NCBI RefSeq assembly: GCF_004379255.2 | Contig: NC_056033.1 | Location: 4,878,172-4,942,171, forward strand | Direction of reading: 5' to 3' | DNA length: 64,000 bases | Source of the DNA: Salvia splendens | Lineage: Eukaryota > Streptophyta > Magnoliopsida > Lamiales > Lamiaceae | Part shown: one piece after another, positions 11,501-21,386 of the stretch | How positions within the stretch are numbered: the first letter of the stretch is position 1 | How the letters are laid out: every line of letters begins with the position of its first letter | Program-made: the position numbers and the translations under genes | Notes under the pieces: generated by a model | Told to the model about the DNA's origin: nothing | Seen by the model: only the letters and a program-made list of their open reading frames with translations | The model's database searches: none

Positions 11501-14480
11501 CTGCGGCTCCTATGAACTCCGACTTTTGACAAAAATCCTTGATTGCTCCTTCAATTTCTTCATCGGTCAACCCCTGGCTACTGATCAGATCACACCATGC
11601 AGCAGCTTCTACGTCAGCCTGTTCATATACATCTAAAGCCTGGAGTCTCTCCTGCAATAGTTCGGTCTCAAGAAAATCTTGGACTAAAGGGTCAATCACA
11701 TCAACATAGCATAGATTTTCAGAATCAATAGGTTTCTTCATGGCATCATTGATATCAAAAGTAAATTTCTCTCCATGGAAATCAATGCAAATTGTCCCCT
11801 CAGCCATATCCACGATCGTCTTGGCCGTTCTAAAAAATGGTCTTCCTAACAAGACTCCACTAGACTCCTTCGCTTCATGCTCACTCATTTTGATCACATA
11901 AAAATCAGCAGGGTATGTAAAATCATGCACTCTAACTAATACATCCTCTAAAACTCCCTCCGGACTTATGCATGACCTATCAGCCAGTTGGATCAATACT
12001 CTAGTACTTGACAGCCTCACTCCCTTCAACCGGTTATAGATAGACAATGGCATGACATTTATAGATGCCCCCAAATCACACATTGCATGTTCGACCTTCA
12101 CATCTCCAACAGTTATTGGTAAGGTAAACATACCTGGGTCGGCTCTCTTGGGTGGTAACGTCTCTTGCACTATTGCTGACGCTATCCCTTCCACCATAAT
12201 CTTGCCATCTTTCTGGGCTCTCCCGGCTATGAAATCCTTTATGAATTTCCCAAGGGGGGGTAGTTTCACGGCTTGGAGAAATGGTATGGTGACATCCAAC
12301 TTCCCAAAAATCGACAAATAGTCAACCGGGTTCTCTTTCTTCCTCTTTGTAACAAATCGGAATGGGAATGGTTTCTCCCCTTTTTTCTCATCTACTTGTC
12401 CCTTAGCAACCTTCTTGGAGTCTTTCCGGGGTAGTTCCTGAGTCTGGGCTTCCATTCTGGGCTCTTCCTCTCGATGAGGTTCCTTTCTGGTCAGTAGGGT
12501 TTCGGGTTCATCTCCTGCAATTGGTGTAGCATCCAAGAAGAATGGATCCTGCATCTGAGGCATAGGCCTCCCTAGTTCTTCCGCTGAAACGGTATCGCCT
12601 CCTATCTTCGTTCCGTTAGATCCTCCACTAGGTCGTTTGGGTTGAGGCGCGTCATAAGTAGTTCCTGACCTCAACGTAACCTTACTCACATTTGCCTTTT
12701 CGGGTATTTGGACTGTAGATGGTAGTTTCCCTGCATTTCCCTTCAAATCACCCACCGAACTGGCCAGTTGGGCTAACTGCCTATTCATCATATCCATGTT
12801 CGCCTTATGTTCTTTCTGGGCATTTTGCATCCCCTGCACGACCTCGTTATGGGATTGCAATTCTCCTTTGATGCTCTGTTGTGACGCTAGCATTTCACCC
12901 ATCATGTCCTCAATGGACCTCCTTGGCCTGTTCGGATTTTGGAAATGATTCGGCCCTTGGTGTTGGTAGTTCTGGAAGTTTTGCTGGCCTTGATTAGGCG
13001 GGTATTGGTTATACTGGGCAGGAGGGACGTACTGATCTTGAGGATATTGATTCTGGTGCTGGGCTTGAAACTGATTTTGGTTCTGATGGTGTTGGGGTGC
13101 ATGATTTGGCTGATTTTGGAAACTGTGGAAGTTTCTCTGGTGGGGTGGTACATAAACAGGATTCGGGTTTTGGCTTTGTGGGCTTTGATTTTGGGTTTGT
13201 TGGTTTCTTCCTGACCAGTTGGGCTGGTAGTCTGGGTTTGCTAGTCCACGGTTAGGGTTTTGGTTTGGATTGGGGTTATACTGGTTCTGTCCTTGGTTCT
13301 GATTTTGGCCCCCGTCTCCCCATCGAAAGTTTGGATGATCCCTCCATGGTGCATCCCGTTGTCTACCCTGAATCCAATGCCCACTGGAATTGAAGTACCC
13401 CGCAGCATTGACCTGTTCCATATTCACGTAGTCACTAGGCTGTTCATAGTTCGGTCCTTGATTTCCCTGTTCTGCACCTTTGTAATTCCCAGCTGGGGGA
13501 GGTGGTGGGGTGCTCTTCTCGATCGCACTCAGAAGTGACTTCTTCAGCTCATCCATCTTCAAGTCCATTTTCTGCTCCAGTTTATTTTCCTGATCAGTAG
13601 ACAAGACAACAGCAGCCCGCTCTCGGTTGTATCCTTCCCTTGAATGGTCATACTCTTTCTTTGCATTCAGTAGCTTCCTTAGGACTCTCTTCGCTTCGCT
13701 GACCCGTAATTGTGTGAAGCTTCCTCCTGACGATGAATTTGCTAGATCCTTGGTTACCGCGTTCATACCTTCGTAGAAAGTATGATGCACTTCAATGTCC
13801 GCCATGCGATGGTTGGGACATGATTCCAAAAGACCCATGTATCTTGCCCAATAATCGCTCAAGGGTTCATCATATCCTTGCTTCACATTAGTTATTTCCC
13901 TTTTCAGCGCGCTTGTCTTTGATGACGGGAAAAACTCGCCTAGGAATGCTGACTTGAAATCGGCCCAAGTCTCAATGGAGTTGGGGGGCAGGCGCATGAA
14001 CCAGGTGTTGGCTTCCCCCTTGAGCACAAATGGCAAGGCCTTCAACCTATAATCATCCTCATTCGCTCCTGCTGGTCTCCTCTGCGCCCTACAAATTTTA
14101 CAAAACTCATGCAGAAACTCATACGGCCCTTCATAGCTCTTCCCACAGTATGTAGGCAGAATCGCGATCACATGAGGCTTCACATCGCAGGCGGTTTGCC
14201 CTGGAGTGACGACTATGGCTTGCGATGGTTCTTCCTCGGTATGCGCGTTAAGGGTACCGATCTCTGGATCCTCATCTCCGTTGGCGGCCATCAGAACTGG
14301 AATGCCTTCCAACAGTGGTATCTCCTCTGGTATTGGTCCTTCTATGTTGTATTGCTCTTCGTCGCTACTCGAACCTAAGTCAGATAAAGCCGTCGACAAC
14401 CCGGATCGAGTGGTTACGAGTATCGATCCTCGCTGAAGTATCTTCGGCCTCCACTGGTCAGGAGCCGAACTGCTTCTCAT
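8553..14480 (-). CDS. Athila gag-pol polyprotein, 1975 aa, uninterrupted
   Basis: One open frame carries the whole gag-pol. Residues about 1-650 are gag, with a long Q/N/P-rich segment. The aspartic protease has DLGA near residue 800. Reverse transcriptase carries FMDDF near 1275. RNase H carries CDASDFAVG near 1420. Integrase carries the zinc-binding H-H-C-C block ([11 protein letters not shown] to CRSCERC, about 1657-1700) and the D-D-E residues in [15 protein letters not shown] and [10 protein letters not shown] (about 1727-1825). Protease-RT-RNase H-integrase order defines Ty3/gypsy. The frame stops just after [11 protein letters not shown], whereas sequence typical of the pol C-terminus continues in another frame. 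Apart from that truncation the polyprotein has no stops, consistent with a young copy. Start chosen at the first Met after the primer-binding-site leader. Confidence 0.93.
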   Translation of the reverse strand: MRSSSAPDQWRPKILQRGSILVTTRSGLSTALSDLGSSSDEEQYNIEGPIPEEIPLLEGIPVLMAANGDEDPEIGTLNAHTEEEPSQAIVVTPGQTACDVKPHVIAILPTYCGKSYEGPYEFLHEFCKICRAQRRPAGANEDDYRLKALPFVLKGEANTWFMRLPPNSIETWADFKSAFLGEFFPSSKTSALKREITNVKQGYDEPLSDYWARYMGLLESCPNHRMADIEVHHTFYEGMNAVTKDLANSSSGGSFTQLRVSEAKRVLRKLLNAKKEYDHSREGYNRERAAVVLSTDQENKLEQKMDLKMDELKKSLLSAIEKSTPPPPPAGNYKGAEQGNQGPNYEQPSDYVNMEQVNAAGYFNSSGHWIQGRQRDAPWRDHPNFRWGDGGQNQNQGQNQYNPNPNQNPNRGLANPDYQPNWSGRNQQTQNQSPQSQNPNPVYVPPHQRNFHSFQNQPNHAPQHHQNQNQFQAQHQNQYPQDQYVPPAQYNQYPPNQGQQNFQNYQHQGPNHFQNPNRPRRSIEDMMGEMLASQQSIKGELQSHNEVVQGMQNAQKEHKANMDMMNRQLAQLASSVGDLKGNAGKLPSTVQIPEKANVSKVTLRSGTTYDAPQPKRPSGGSNGTKIGGDTVSAEELGRPMPQMQDPFFLDATPIAGDEPETLLTRKEPHREEEPRMEAQTQELPRKDSKKVAKGQVDEKKGEKPFPFRFVTKRKKENPVDYLSIFGKLDVTIPFLQAVKLPPLGKFIKDFIAGRAQKDGKIMVEGIASAIVQETLPPKRADPGMFTLPITVGDVKVEHAMCDLGASINVMPLSIYNRLKGVRLSSTRVLIQLADRSCISPEGVLEDVLVRVHDFTYPADFYVIKMSEHEAKESSGVLLGRPFFRTAKTIVDMAEGTICIDFHGEKFTFDINDAMKKPIDSENLCYVDVIDPLVQDFLETELLQERLQALDVYEQADVEAAAWCDLISSQGLTDEEIEGAIKDFCQKSEFIGAAGAQLPVSIEEPSEGDLEKGKESEKNPLTEDTLPPQVELKKLPSNLKYAFLGGEDSYPVIISSSLTKEQEARLLTVLSKNKKAIGSSLTDLVGISPDVCMHHIRLEDGARAHRDAQRKVNPNMREEILKEILKLLSLGIIYSVPDSEWVSPIHMVLKKSGIQVVQNERNELIPTRLVTGWRMCIDYRKLNNATRKDHFPLPFIDQMLERLAGKKYFCFLDGYSGYFQIYVDPEDQDKTTFTCPFGTYAYRRMPFGLCNAPGTFQRCMMSIFSDLIEDCIEIFMDDFTVYGDSFDSCLHHLDIVLERCQAKSLVLNFEKCHFMVTEGIVLGHVVSERGIQVDRAKVDVISKLPFPTDQKGIRGFLGHAGFYRRFIKDFSKIAQPLTRLLQNDVEFVFDEQCKAAFNLLKEKLISAPIIRAPDWDHPFEVMCDASDFAVGAVLGQKIDGKRYVIFYASKTLNQAQRNYDTTEKEMLAVVYSFEKFRPYLLGSKVIVYTDHAAIKYLIAKKESKPRLIRWVLLLQEFDWEVEDKRGVENKVADHLSRIMPDGNSDGVHDKFPEEHLFEVIFVPRKIDWEVVYKLTGQNDTAKGKEKVGQEPWYADLANYLVTGELPEAPSVTKAQRMKIRSEAKYYFWDDPYLWRVGSDQVIRRCIPDWEQRDVLTHCHSLACGGHFGSKKTARKIMDSGFYWPTLNKDAYEFCRSCERCQLTGGISARDEMPQVPIIVCELFDIWGMDFMGPFPSSYGNLYILVAVDYVSKWVEAKATSTCEAKEVAKFLKSHIFSRFGVPRAIISDQGTHFCNRTIEALMKKYGVHHRLSSPYHPQANGQAEISNREIKKILEKTVNTSRKDWSVRLEDALWAYRTAYKTPIGMSPYQIVFGKMCHLPVGIEHRAYWAVQKVNMDATACEEERKLQLQELEELRLESFDSAMWYKERTKLWHDRNLRTKELHVGQKVLLFQSRLKLMPGKLKSKWTGPYIITEQ

Positions 14481-14568
14481 AAACTGAAAAGAAAAGAAAA
14501 AAAAGAAAGGTTATGCACAATATATACACCGAAGTATCACTCACAGTAATTGCAAATAACGCTATCCA

Positions 14569-14586
14569 TCCCCGGCAACGGCGCCA
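14569..14586 (-). other. Primer-binding site complementary to tRNA-Asp 3' end
   Basis: Two bases inside the 5' LTR, the minus strand reads TGGCGCCGTTGCCGGGGA. This is the complement of the 3' end of plant tRNA-Asp including CCA, as I recall that tRNA. Athila/Calypso-type elements are known for this primer. It fixes both the LTR border and the direction of the element. Confidence 0.85.
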
Positions 14587-14588
14587 TT

Positions 14589-16074
14589 TGAAAGGACCTA
14601 AGGTGCGTAGGTGTCGTTCAAGCAAGGATATATCCTACTGATCAGGATAGAAATCCTAACTAACCTAGACCTTGGTTTCAAAGATTCCTCAACCCACTTC
14701 TACTGATCAGTATAGTGGTGGTAAGGGTCGAATCCCACAGAGATGTTGCGTTCTTAAACTACCGCGGTGACAATCGGAAGATTTGGTTAGCTACCACGCT
14801 GGGTTGAGTTTCTACCTAGGCTGGAACTTAAAGGAGGTGTTCTACTGGTCAGACGGTAAGGAAAACATTTGGAATGTAACTGTGTACGTGGAATGGGGGG
14901 ACAATTTTGTAACAGAAAATATTTGGAAGGTACGGGTTTCTATTTCGGGCTAAACAGAATATTCAGAGTGTAGTGGAAGTTTTGTGACTGGGCTGACAGG
15001 GCTTAACTAAAAGTGAAGGACAAAAGCAAAAGCATCTTGAAAAGTAAGTGGTCCCCTCCAATTGAAATAGACATCATCTTCTTCAACAAACACTTCCAAA
15101 ATTCAGATAACAATTCCAGATTCAACACGGAAAAACTCAGATTAACAACTTACAAACACAGATCCAAAACTAAGAAATCAAATCCGAAATCAAACACTGA
15201 AACTGGACTTCTGCATACTGGTCAACATGAAAGAACGATTCAGAAATTAAAACTAAGCTTTGCATGCAACGACCTACTTTCCGATCAAACAGTACTTGTT
15301 TATCTATCCTAAAGAAATTTGTTACGTAAACGGAATTGAGAGAATCAGCACTTTAAACACCGAGAAACTTTAGATCTAAGCTAACTAGGCAAGGGAATAA
15401 AGAAACACCACAATAAACGAGACGGAAATCAACTTCATAGCATAAACACGTTCGGATCTTCAACAAAGTATTTCAAAAGCAGAAAATATCCAAAGGTAAA
15501 CAAGATCCAACGTAAGGAAAGCGAGAAATTTAAAACTACGAAAGCAATGTAAAAGTGTTTTGCCACTCCGGACGATGAGACTCTAAACTACGATCTTGCT
15601 GGTTGGAATGGACGATGACTGGAATTCTGGGAACATCTGAACGTCAAGTGATCATGGCTACGGCGAGGCTAGAAGCGGGACACGGCTGAAAGACTGAAAC
15701 TACCGAGAGAACTTTCTACCTAAAGATGGTGGTGAATGAGTGAATGTGTATCGTCTCTCCCTTTCTCTCCAATTTGGCTTCCTTTTATAGGGAGGCTACC
15801 CTTGATTTTAGGGTAAATCCTCGTTGCAATTTGACTTCTTTGCCCTTAATTGTGGGTAATCCGTCCCAGATATCCGTCTTCTCCATCTCAAGCCGTTTTA
15901 GCACGAATACTGATCAGTATGAGATCATGCTGGCGCCTTCTTCACCTGAACATTCCGAAACTTCCCTACTGGCTAGAATGCTTAACCTGCACACTTTAAA
16001 CAACTGTTTTGCAAATATAATCAATTAAGCACATCATACTGACCCGTAACCAAGGCCTAGAATACGACTTATCA
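14589..16074 (-). repeat. 5' LTR of the Athila element
   Basis: This is the upstream LTR in the sense of the element. It carries the promoter that would drive gag-pol, and the host gene at 16088-17609 is transcribed straight into it. It holds CTGATCAG at 14638, 14703 and 15910. By eye about seven substitutions separate it from 1506-2991. Confidence 0.95.
15783..15790 (-). promoter_or_regulatory. Probable TATA box of the Athila 5' LTR
   Basis: The minus strand reads CCCTATAAAAGG here, the best TATA match in the LTR. It is about 290 bases into the LTR and leaves about 1.2 kb of transcribed LTR before the primer-binding site. The same box is present in the other LTR near 2700. Confidence 0.55.
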
Positions 16075-16087
16075 TATATCTTGTGTT

Positions 16088-17609
16088 TCATTTCATCTTG
16101 CAAAGAAAATGAGCAACAAGATCATCTAACAAACAATTCAAAACCCCAACTTCCAATTCCTCACACAACTCTTCCCTCTCTTCCTCAAATTTCTTCCAAC
16201 AAAATCCTCTCTCCATCTCCTTAACAAATGAACCTCTCGCCTCCTCAAACTCCCATTCATAGGATTCCTCCAACTCCCCACACATCCATGATTTTGCAAT
16301 CCTCAAAAGCTCAGAATCAAACTCTTCATCATTCAACCTCCCATTTCTAGAAAATTCGTCGACGAAGAAATCCAACAACACTTCAACCTTGTCGGCATGG
16401 CGCTCTTCGTCTTCTTCGACTTGGCTCAACAGCTGCCTTGCTTTCTCTTCGTGAACGGTGATTTCTTCCTTGAGAGTAGTTGTCTCTTCTTGAGTTCTTT
16501 GGGTGAGGCACCATTTTGCTCCTATGCTTTGAACATTTTCTAGAATTGGATGAAACTGAGTGAATTCTTGAGCTTGAAGAAATGGTGATTCAAGAACTGA
16601 AACAGGGCTTTGCTGCTCGTATTCTTCAAACGATGACCAATCTCCCTGCATTTAATAACAAGATTAGGATATGCAACATAGGAGTATTTTAAAATCAATA
16701 AATTACACATATATTTCAAATTAAATGTGTACGATTATATTTAAGTGACTTGATCAAAGTGTACTAAGGTTTATATATTAGTCTAAGGCCATCAAAATTA
16801 TGGATAGATTGTCGGAAAAACCCATGGATTTTTAGTTGAATTCTGACTTGTCTTGCAATTTAAAATATCAGCCGGAAAAAGTGCAATATGTTTGGATATG
16901 TTCTAAATTATACTCATACTAATGCATAAATATGGTGTCCTGCGTGCAATACATTGATGATGTTTTTACAGTGCCGTTTTTATTAGTTTGACTAATAAAT
17001 AAATAGATAAATAAATACCTTGGGATTCTTGAAGGTGGAGAACTCTTCATTTTCACCGCCCCATGGCGGTAACTCCTCCGCGGTAAAATCACTGTCGCAC
17101 CAGCTCGATCTTTTGCTGCATGAAGTGGTGGTGGCGGCGGCAGAGGAGGTGGCGCGCCAGTTAGGTGATGGATGGAAATCCAACGGCTTAGGTTCATCCT
17201 CCGACAGGTCCCTGAACGATCTCCACCGCAGGATGTCTTTGACTTTGGCTTTGACTTCCGGGACGCTTACTACGAGGTCGCTGTCGTCGGCTTTGACCCT
17301 CTTTCCGGTCAACTTCCTCGAAATGGTCCTCGGCAGAACCGACGCCGGCGATTTCGAGGAGGCGAACTGGAGCAGCTTGATCACTTTATGGACGGCCGAG
17401 ATCTTCGTGGCGGCGGCCCTCCTCGACCAGCTTCGGAGCAGTACGATGTGGGGCTTGTTTGACCTTGATGAAACCGCAGTTGACTTGTTCGACGATGATG
17501 GCGTGTCGTCATTGAGGAAGTCTTTGAGCAACATGGGACGATGTTCTAATGGAGCAAAACTTTGCTGGATTCTTGGGAATTTTGTGCTTTCTTGGGTTTG
17601 GAAAGTCAT
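16088..17609 (-). CDS. Plant-specific protein of unknown function, 382 aa, two exons
   Basis: Model: complement of 17019-17609 and 16088-16645. The intron (16646-17018) has GT and AG ends and phase 0. Start is MTFQTQESTK at 17609; an upstream in-frame Met at 17729 has no family support. Near the N-terminus PMLLKDFLNDD, and at the start of exon 2 SPVSVLESPF, resemble paired motifs in a family of plant proteins of unknown role that contain an MLLKDFL-like box and an SPVSVL-like box. The middle is basic and serine-rich; exon 2 is strongly acidic with probable helices. There is no signal peptide or membrane segment. The stop codon (16088-16090) is only 8 bp from the target duplication of the Athila insertion, so the native 3' UTR has been displaced by 14.6 kb and its remnant should lie at about 1439-1505. 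Confidence 0.75.
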
Positions 17610-17810
17610 TATCTTGAAATGGAGAAATTCGGTGATGAAGGGATTAAATTGGATATAGGAAGTAGCTAGATTTAAAGAGACGAAGGGGCAATGTATTTGG
17701 AGAAAATGACAAACAACACGTAGAAGCAAGGATGCTTCTAACCGGTGATTTTTAAATGGTGGGAAATATGTAAAAATAAATATTGCATGGAGCGATATTA
17801 TTTTATTATA

Positions 17811-17842
17811 TGGTTTGGTTTGGTTTGGTTTGGTTTGGTTTG
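17811..17842. repeat. (TTTGG)n microsatellite
   Basis: About six tandem TTTGG units lie upstream (in the gene's sense) of the two-exon gene at 16088-17609, about 200 bp from its start codon. Confidence 0.9.
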
Positions 17843-20125
17843 TTTGTGTTGAAGGATGTCGGAGAGTGGTGAATTATGAATAATTTGCAGTTGGTGAAAA
17901 CTGTCGGTGGGCGTCGTATTCATATATTTACATGCATTATACTAGTAGACTATTAGGAGATGTATTCGGTCACAAAATTGTCGATTTAAAATCTTGAGTG
18001 CAATTATGGTTTGCTTGAATAAAATATAAAAACAATATTCGAAATAGGGGAGCTCGAATTAGATGATGGATAAGTAGTAGTAGTAGTAGATAATTAAATT
18101 AATTAATATTGTTAAAGTATGAAAGTCATGGTTTTGGTGATGTGTAATTGCTGCATTATTGATGGAGGTACACATCAGACTGTTTCTTGTCGTGTTGCTA
18201 CTGTTGATTAACAGGGAGTAATTAATTAGTTAATTACTGTGTTTCGTTTATAGATTCATAGAACTATTGGATTTATTGAACTTACTAGTAACAGTAGGCA
18301 GAATTGACTCGAAGTCAAATCGAGCAGTGGTATAATATTTAATCTCTAGAACCAAAGTGATAATTACAAATACCAATTATTGTTACTAGTTTATATTTAA
18401 TCTCTAGAACCAAAGTGATAATTACAAATACCAATTATTGTTACTAGTTTATATTTACTTACTTATTATCATTGAAATTATATAACTATGACTAAGTTGC
18501 TAAGACAAGCATGACAAAAAAGTGTTTGACATAAGAATAAGTAAACAAAGCAAATATAGGAAAGGATAATCGATCTAAGGTAAAGAGCTACGAAAATATA
18601 TACTCCACCGATACCAAATATATGAAAGTGTTTAATTTAGAGTCTATTAGTATTAATTTAAAAAGAATTAACAATTATGTAAATTCTAATTTATGAAAAA
18701 TCCAATACAAAAATAATTTCATTTATTACCCCTTAAAAATATATGTTTGATAACTACTTTTATATTTTATATGTTACTCGTAATTTTCTATTTCAACTCG
18801 TCTCAAACTACATGCTATTTTAATTTTAAGTAAGAATTAGAATATTTAATTAATATATTATACTAAAAAAATCAATTTTAAATTTATCAACTTAAAATGA
18901 AAAAGGTGAGTAACATTGAATGTTTTTTTTTTTTTTGCATAATGTGAAATTATAGTAGTATGAACTTTTTCATAATAGTAATACTAATATTACTGTTATG
19001 GCTATATCTCACATTTTTGGTATGAGATCAGAAATTTCATTTTGTAAAATGATTTGATACCAATTAATAATAGAGTAACATTTCCTCGAAGCCAGACAGA
19101 TGCTCATGCCCCTCTCTCTCACGCACACGTTCTTCATATATGATATAACTACCTACTTAATCATGCTTTCGTTTTTTAATCTCTCTTTCTCTCTCACACA
19201 CATTCTATTAAAAATAAGGGAAGATGATGAAATTGCGGCGCCTCAATCTCCCACGAAGTTACAATCAAAGCTTTAATGGATTATTTATTGTTTGTAAAAA
19301 TGGAAGGAGGGGCCGACAAAATACAAGAGAGTAGTCAACTGTGTCATCAATTAATGTTGTGTTGGTGTACCCATCATTTCAACATTATCAGTCCAATACG
19401 ACAAATTACACACATGCATATATACATTAAAAAAATTACTTTTAATATAAAAATTATTCCTTTAAAATAGATAAAAACTATTTCTATTATAAATATTTCA
19501 GCAATTATATCTCTATTGCTAACTATATGCATACACAAATTCAAATCATAGATGAAACAACAATTTTATTTTATGCAGTAGTATAATTTATTTTCAACAC
19601 GCATCTAGTTATGGAGTACTACTTTAGGAGTACTATAAGTGTTCAATTGAAGAGATCATAATAACAAAGTTTATTTATCCAATGTATATTTTTTAATTTA
19701 TTAAAGAGATCAAGTGATCAATTGAAGAATAGAAAAATAAAACTAGAAGGGATGGGGAGAAAGTGATATAATTTCGAAGTTTTGATTCGCAAACGTGGAA
19801 GAATATCAAATCTTTATTTTCTTGTCTAGTTGATATCCTACAAGTGTCTGCGATAGCTTACGTGGCAGAGGCCTATTGGTCATCTACATGTGCAGTTGCC
19901 TAGGTTTCTTTGTTTGTGATCAGAAGGGAATCCGATGTTTTTTTGTCCTAATTTGCATATCATCATAATTTTATTTTATTCATTTTCATAACCATCCGTC
20001 CCTGATTGAGAGTCACACTTCCTACTTACTATATTTGGACATCAAAAATATCCTTATTGTTAGCAAAATTTACACAAAATGCCATTATTTACATTAAAAA
20101 AAGAGAAATGGATGTGGGTACGTAG
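17843..20125. other. AT-rich intergenic stretch without a supported gene
   Basis: I find no frame with codon structure or family resemblance. It includes a two-copy tandem duplication (18335-18450), an A/T-rich tract with 14 T near 18922, and pyrimidine-rich sequence with repeated CTCTCTCATTCACT just before the repeat-protein gene (20130-20200). Short frames such as 19276-19470 look random. Confidence 0.6.
18335..18450. repeat. 58-bp tandem duplication, two copies
   Basis: The block starting ATATTTAATCTCTAGAACC occurs at 18335-18392 and again at 18393-18450 with no difference that I can see, so the duplication is recent. Confidence 0.9.
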
Positions 20126-20592
20126 CAGTCAACTCTCGATACTCTCTCTCATTCACTCTCGATTCTCTCTCTCATTCACTCTCATTCACTCTCTCACTCT
20201 CGATTCCTCCGCCTCACTCACTCTCCCCCTCCGCCTCCCTCCGAATCGACGGACACTGTCGTCCCTGAAACACCGACCGTCTGGGTTGACGACGACGAAA
20301 TTGGTCGTCGGTTCGTGGTTCACGGTGTTCCACCGTTCATGGGCGACGACGGGGTTGAAGGTCCGACACCCCCCGATTTGTTCTTTCACGGATCTGAAAC
20401 TGAAGCTCCATCCAAGGGTTTCAACGGATCTGAAACTGAAGCTCCGTCCAAGTCTCTCGACGGATCTGAAATTGAAGCTCCGTCTAAGGGTTTCGACGGA
20501 TATGAAACTGAAGATCCGTCCGAGGGCTTCTACGGTTCTGAAACTTTACCTCCGTCCCCATTAATCGACGGATCTGAAACTTTACCTCCGGC
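20126..20592 (+). pseudogene. 5' part of a 12-residue-repeat protein gene, split by a hAT insertion
   Basis: A frame open from 20126 has its first ATG at 20339 (MGDDGVEG). After PTPPDLFFH it encodes tandem 12-residue units of the form GSETEAPSKGFD: five complete units, then the start of a sixth (GSETLPPA), which is broken at 20592 by the hAT element. The remaining units continue in the same frame at 25425 if the element and one copy of its target duplication are discounted. That gives a protein of about 164 residues when counted from 20339. I do not recognise the family. The repeats are acidic and proline/serine-rich, suggesting a disordered region. Sequence upstream of 20339 (with VVPETPTVWVDDDEIG) is also open, so the true start may be upstream via another exon or a non-ATG start. 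Confidence 0.6.
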
Positions 20593-21060
20593 TAGACATG
20601 CCCACCGGTTCCTGTTCCGAACCGGAACCGTGGCCTTTTTCCCGAACCGGAACCGTCGGAATTCGGGTCGCGGTCCGGTTCCGGTTCAAGATATTTCGAA
20701 CCGGAACCGTCACCGAACCGGCGGTTCCGGACGGTTCGGAACCGGCGGTTAACCGGCTAAACCGCCGGTTCAGGCGCGTTTTTCAAGGCATGTGATGGGG
20801 CAGACCGGCGGCAGCTTTTTAGCTAAAAAACCGGCCGGTTCCGGTGGTTTTTCGGTCGTGAACCGCCGGTTAACCGGCGGTTAACCGTGAAAACCGGCGG
20901 TTAACCGCTGGTTCAGGGGGTTCCGATTGCGGCGCGAGAAACGAGACGACATGACGCAGCTTTTGCAGACGGTTTCGTTGACCGAACCGGCGGTTTCGTC
21001 CCGGAAACCGGCGGTTCCAGCGGTTTTCCGCCAAAAACCGCCGGTTTTGCCGATTTTTCA
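20593..21060. repeat. Left subterminal repeat region of the hAT element
   Basis: It is rich in GGTTCGGAACCGG-type units in both orientations, clustered over about 470 bp. In known hAT elements, clustered short motifs near the ends are the binding sites of the transposase BED finger, and I infer the same role here. The matching block at the right end covers 25205-25416. Confidence 0.8.
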
Positions 21061-21122
21061 AATTTTTCTTTTTTTTTCAAATTTCAAATTCGAATTCTTC
21101 CATTTCCCCCCCCATTTTTATC

Positions 21123-21130
21123 TATAAATA
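21123..21130 (+). promoter_or_regulatory. TATA box of the hAT transposase gene
   Basis: TATAAATA follows the subterminal repeats and precedes the transposase ATG by 257 bp. Pyrimidine-rich sequence (21140-21230) follows, as is common for plant leaders. Confidence 0.6.
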
Positions 21131-21386
21131 CCCCCCTCTATCTTCATTTACATTCACCCCACTCTTGTGTTAATAAGAGTTTCTCTCTTCAATCTCCCAA
21201 TTCTCTCTCTTTGTCTCCAATTTCTCATTTGTGCTATTGTGCTTCCATTTAATTACGCAAGTGCTACTCTTATTACGCATTGTTATACACTTATACTTGT
21301 TCCCGTAGTTCTATAAGTTGTCTTCCTTTCTCAATTGCTAAAACAAAAAAATATTATTCCATATTTCTACATTTCTACATAGCAAT

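Larger units (their letters stand above)
1506..16074 (-). mobile_element. Complete Athila-lineage Ty3/gypsy LTR retrotransposon, 14.6 kb
   Basis: Two nearly identical 1486-bp direct repeats (1506-2991 and 14589-16074), both TG...CA, flank the element, and a 5-bp target duplication TATAT lies at 1501-1505 and 16075-16079. The element reads on the minus strand: 5' LTR (14589-16074), primer-binding site, a 1975-codon gag-pol frame (14480-8553), two further frames in the position of the Athila ORF after pol (7762-6521 and 6471-4849), a long non-coding stretch, then the 3' LTR. By eye the two LTRs differ at about 7 positions, or 0.5%, so insertion is recent, in the range of a few hundred thousand years under usual plant LTR rates. 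Integrase after reverse transcriptase confirms gypsy order. Confidence 0.95.

Noticed and set aside
17020..17658. 212-codon plus-strand frame
   Set aside because: Antisense to exon 1 of the two-exon gene at 16088-17609, whose splice sites and protein character fit better.
20079..20564. 161-codon frame starting with an ATG at 20079
   Set aside because: It is in a different frame from the 12-residue-repeat protein, has a low-complexity, basic translation, and does not continue across the transposon.
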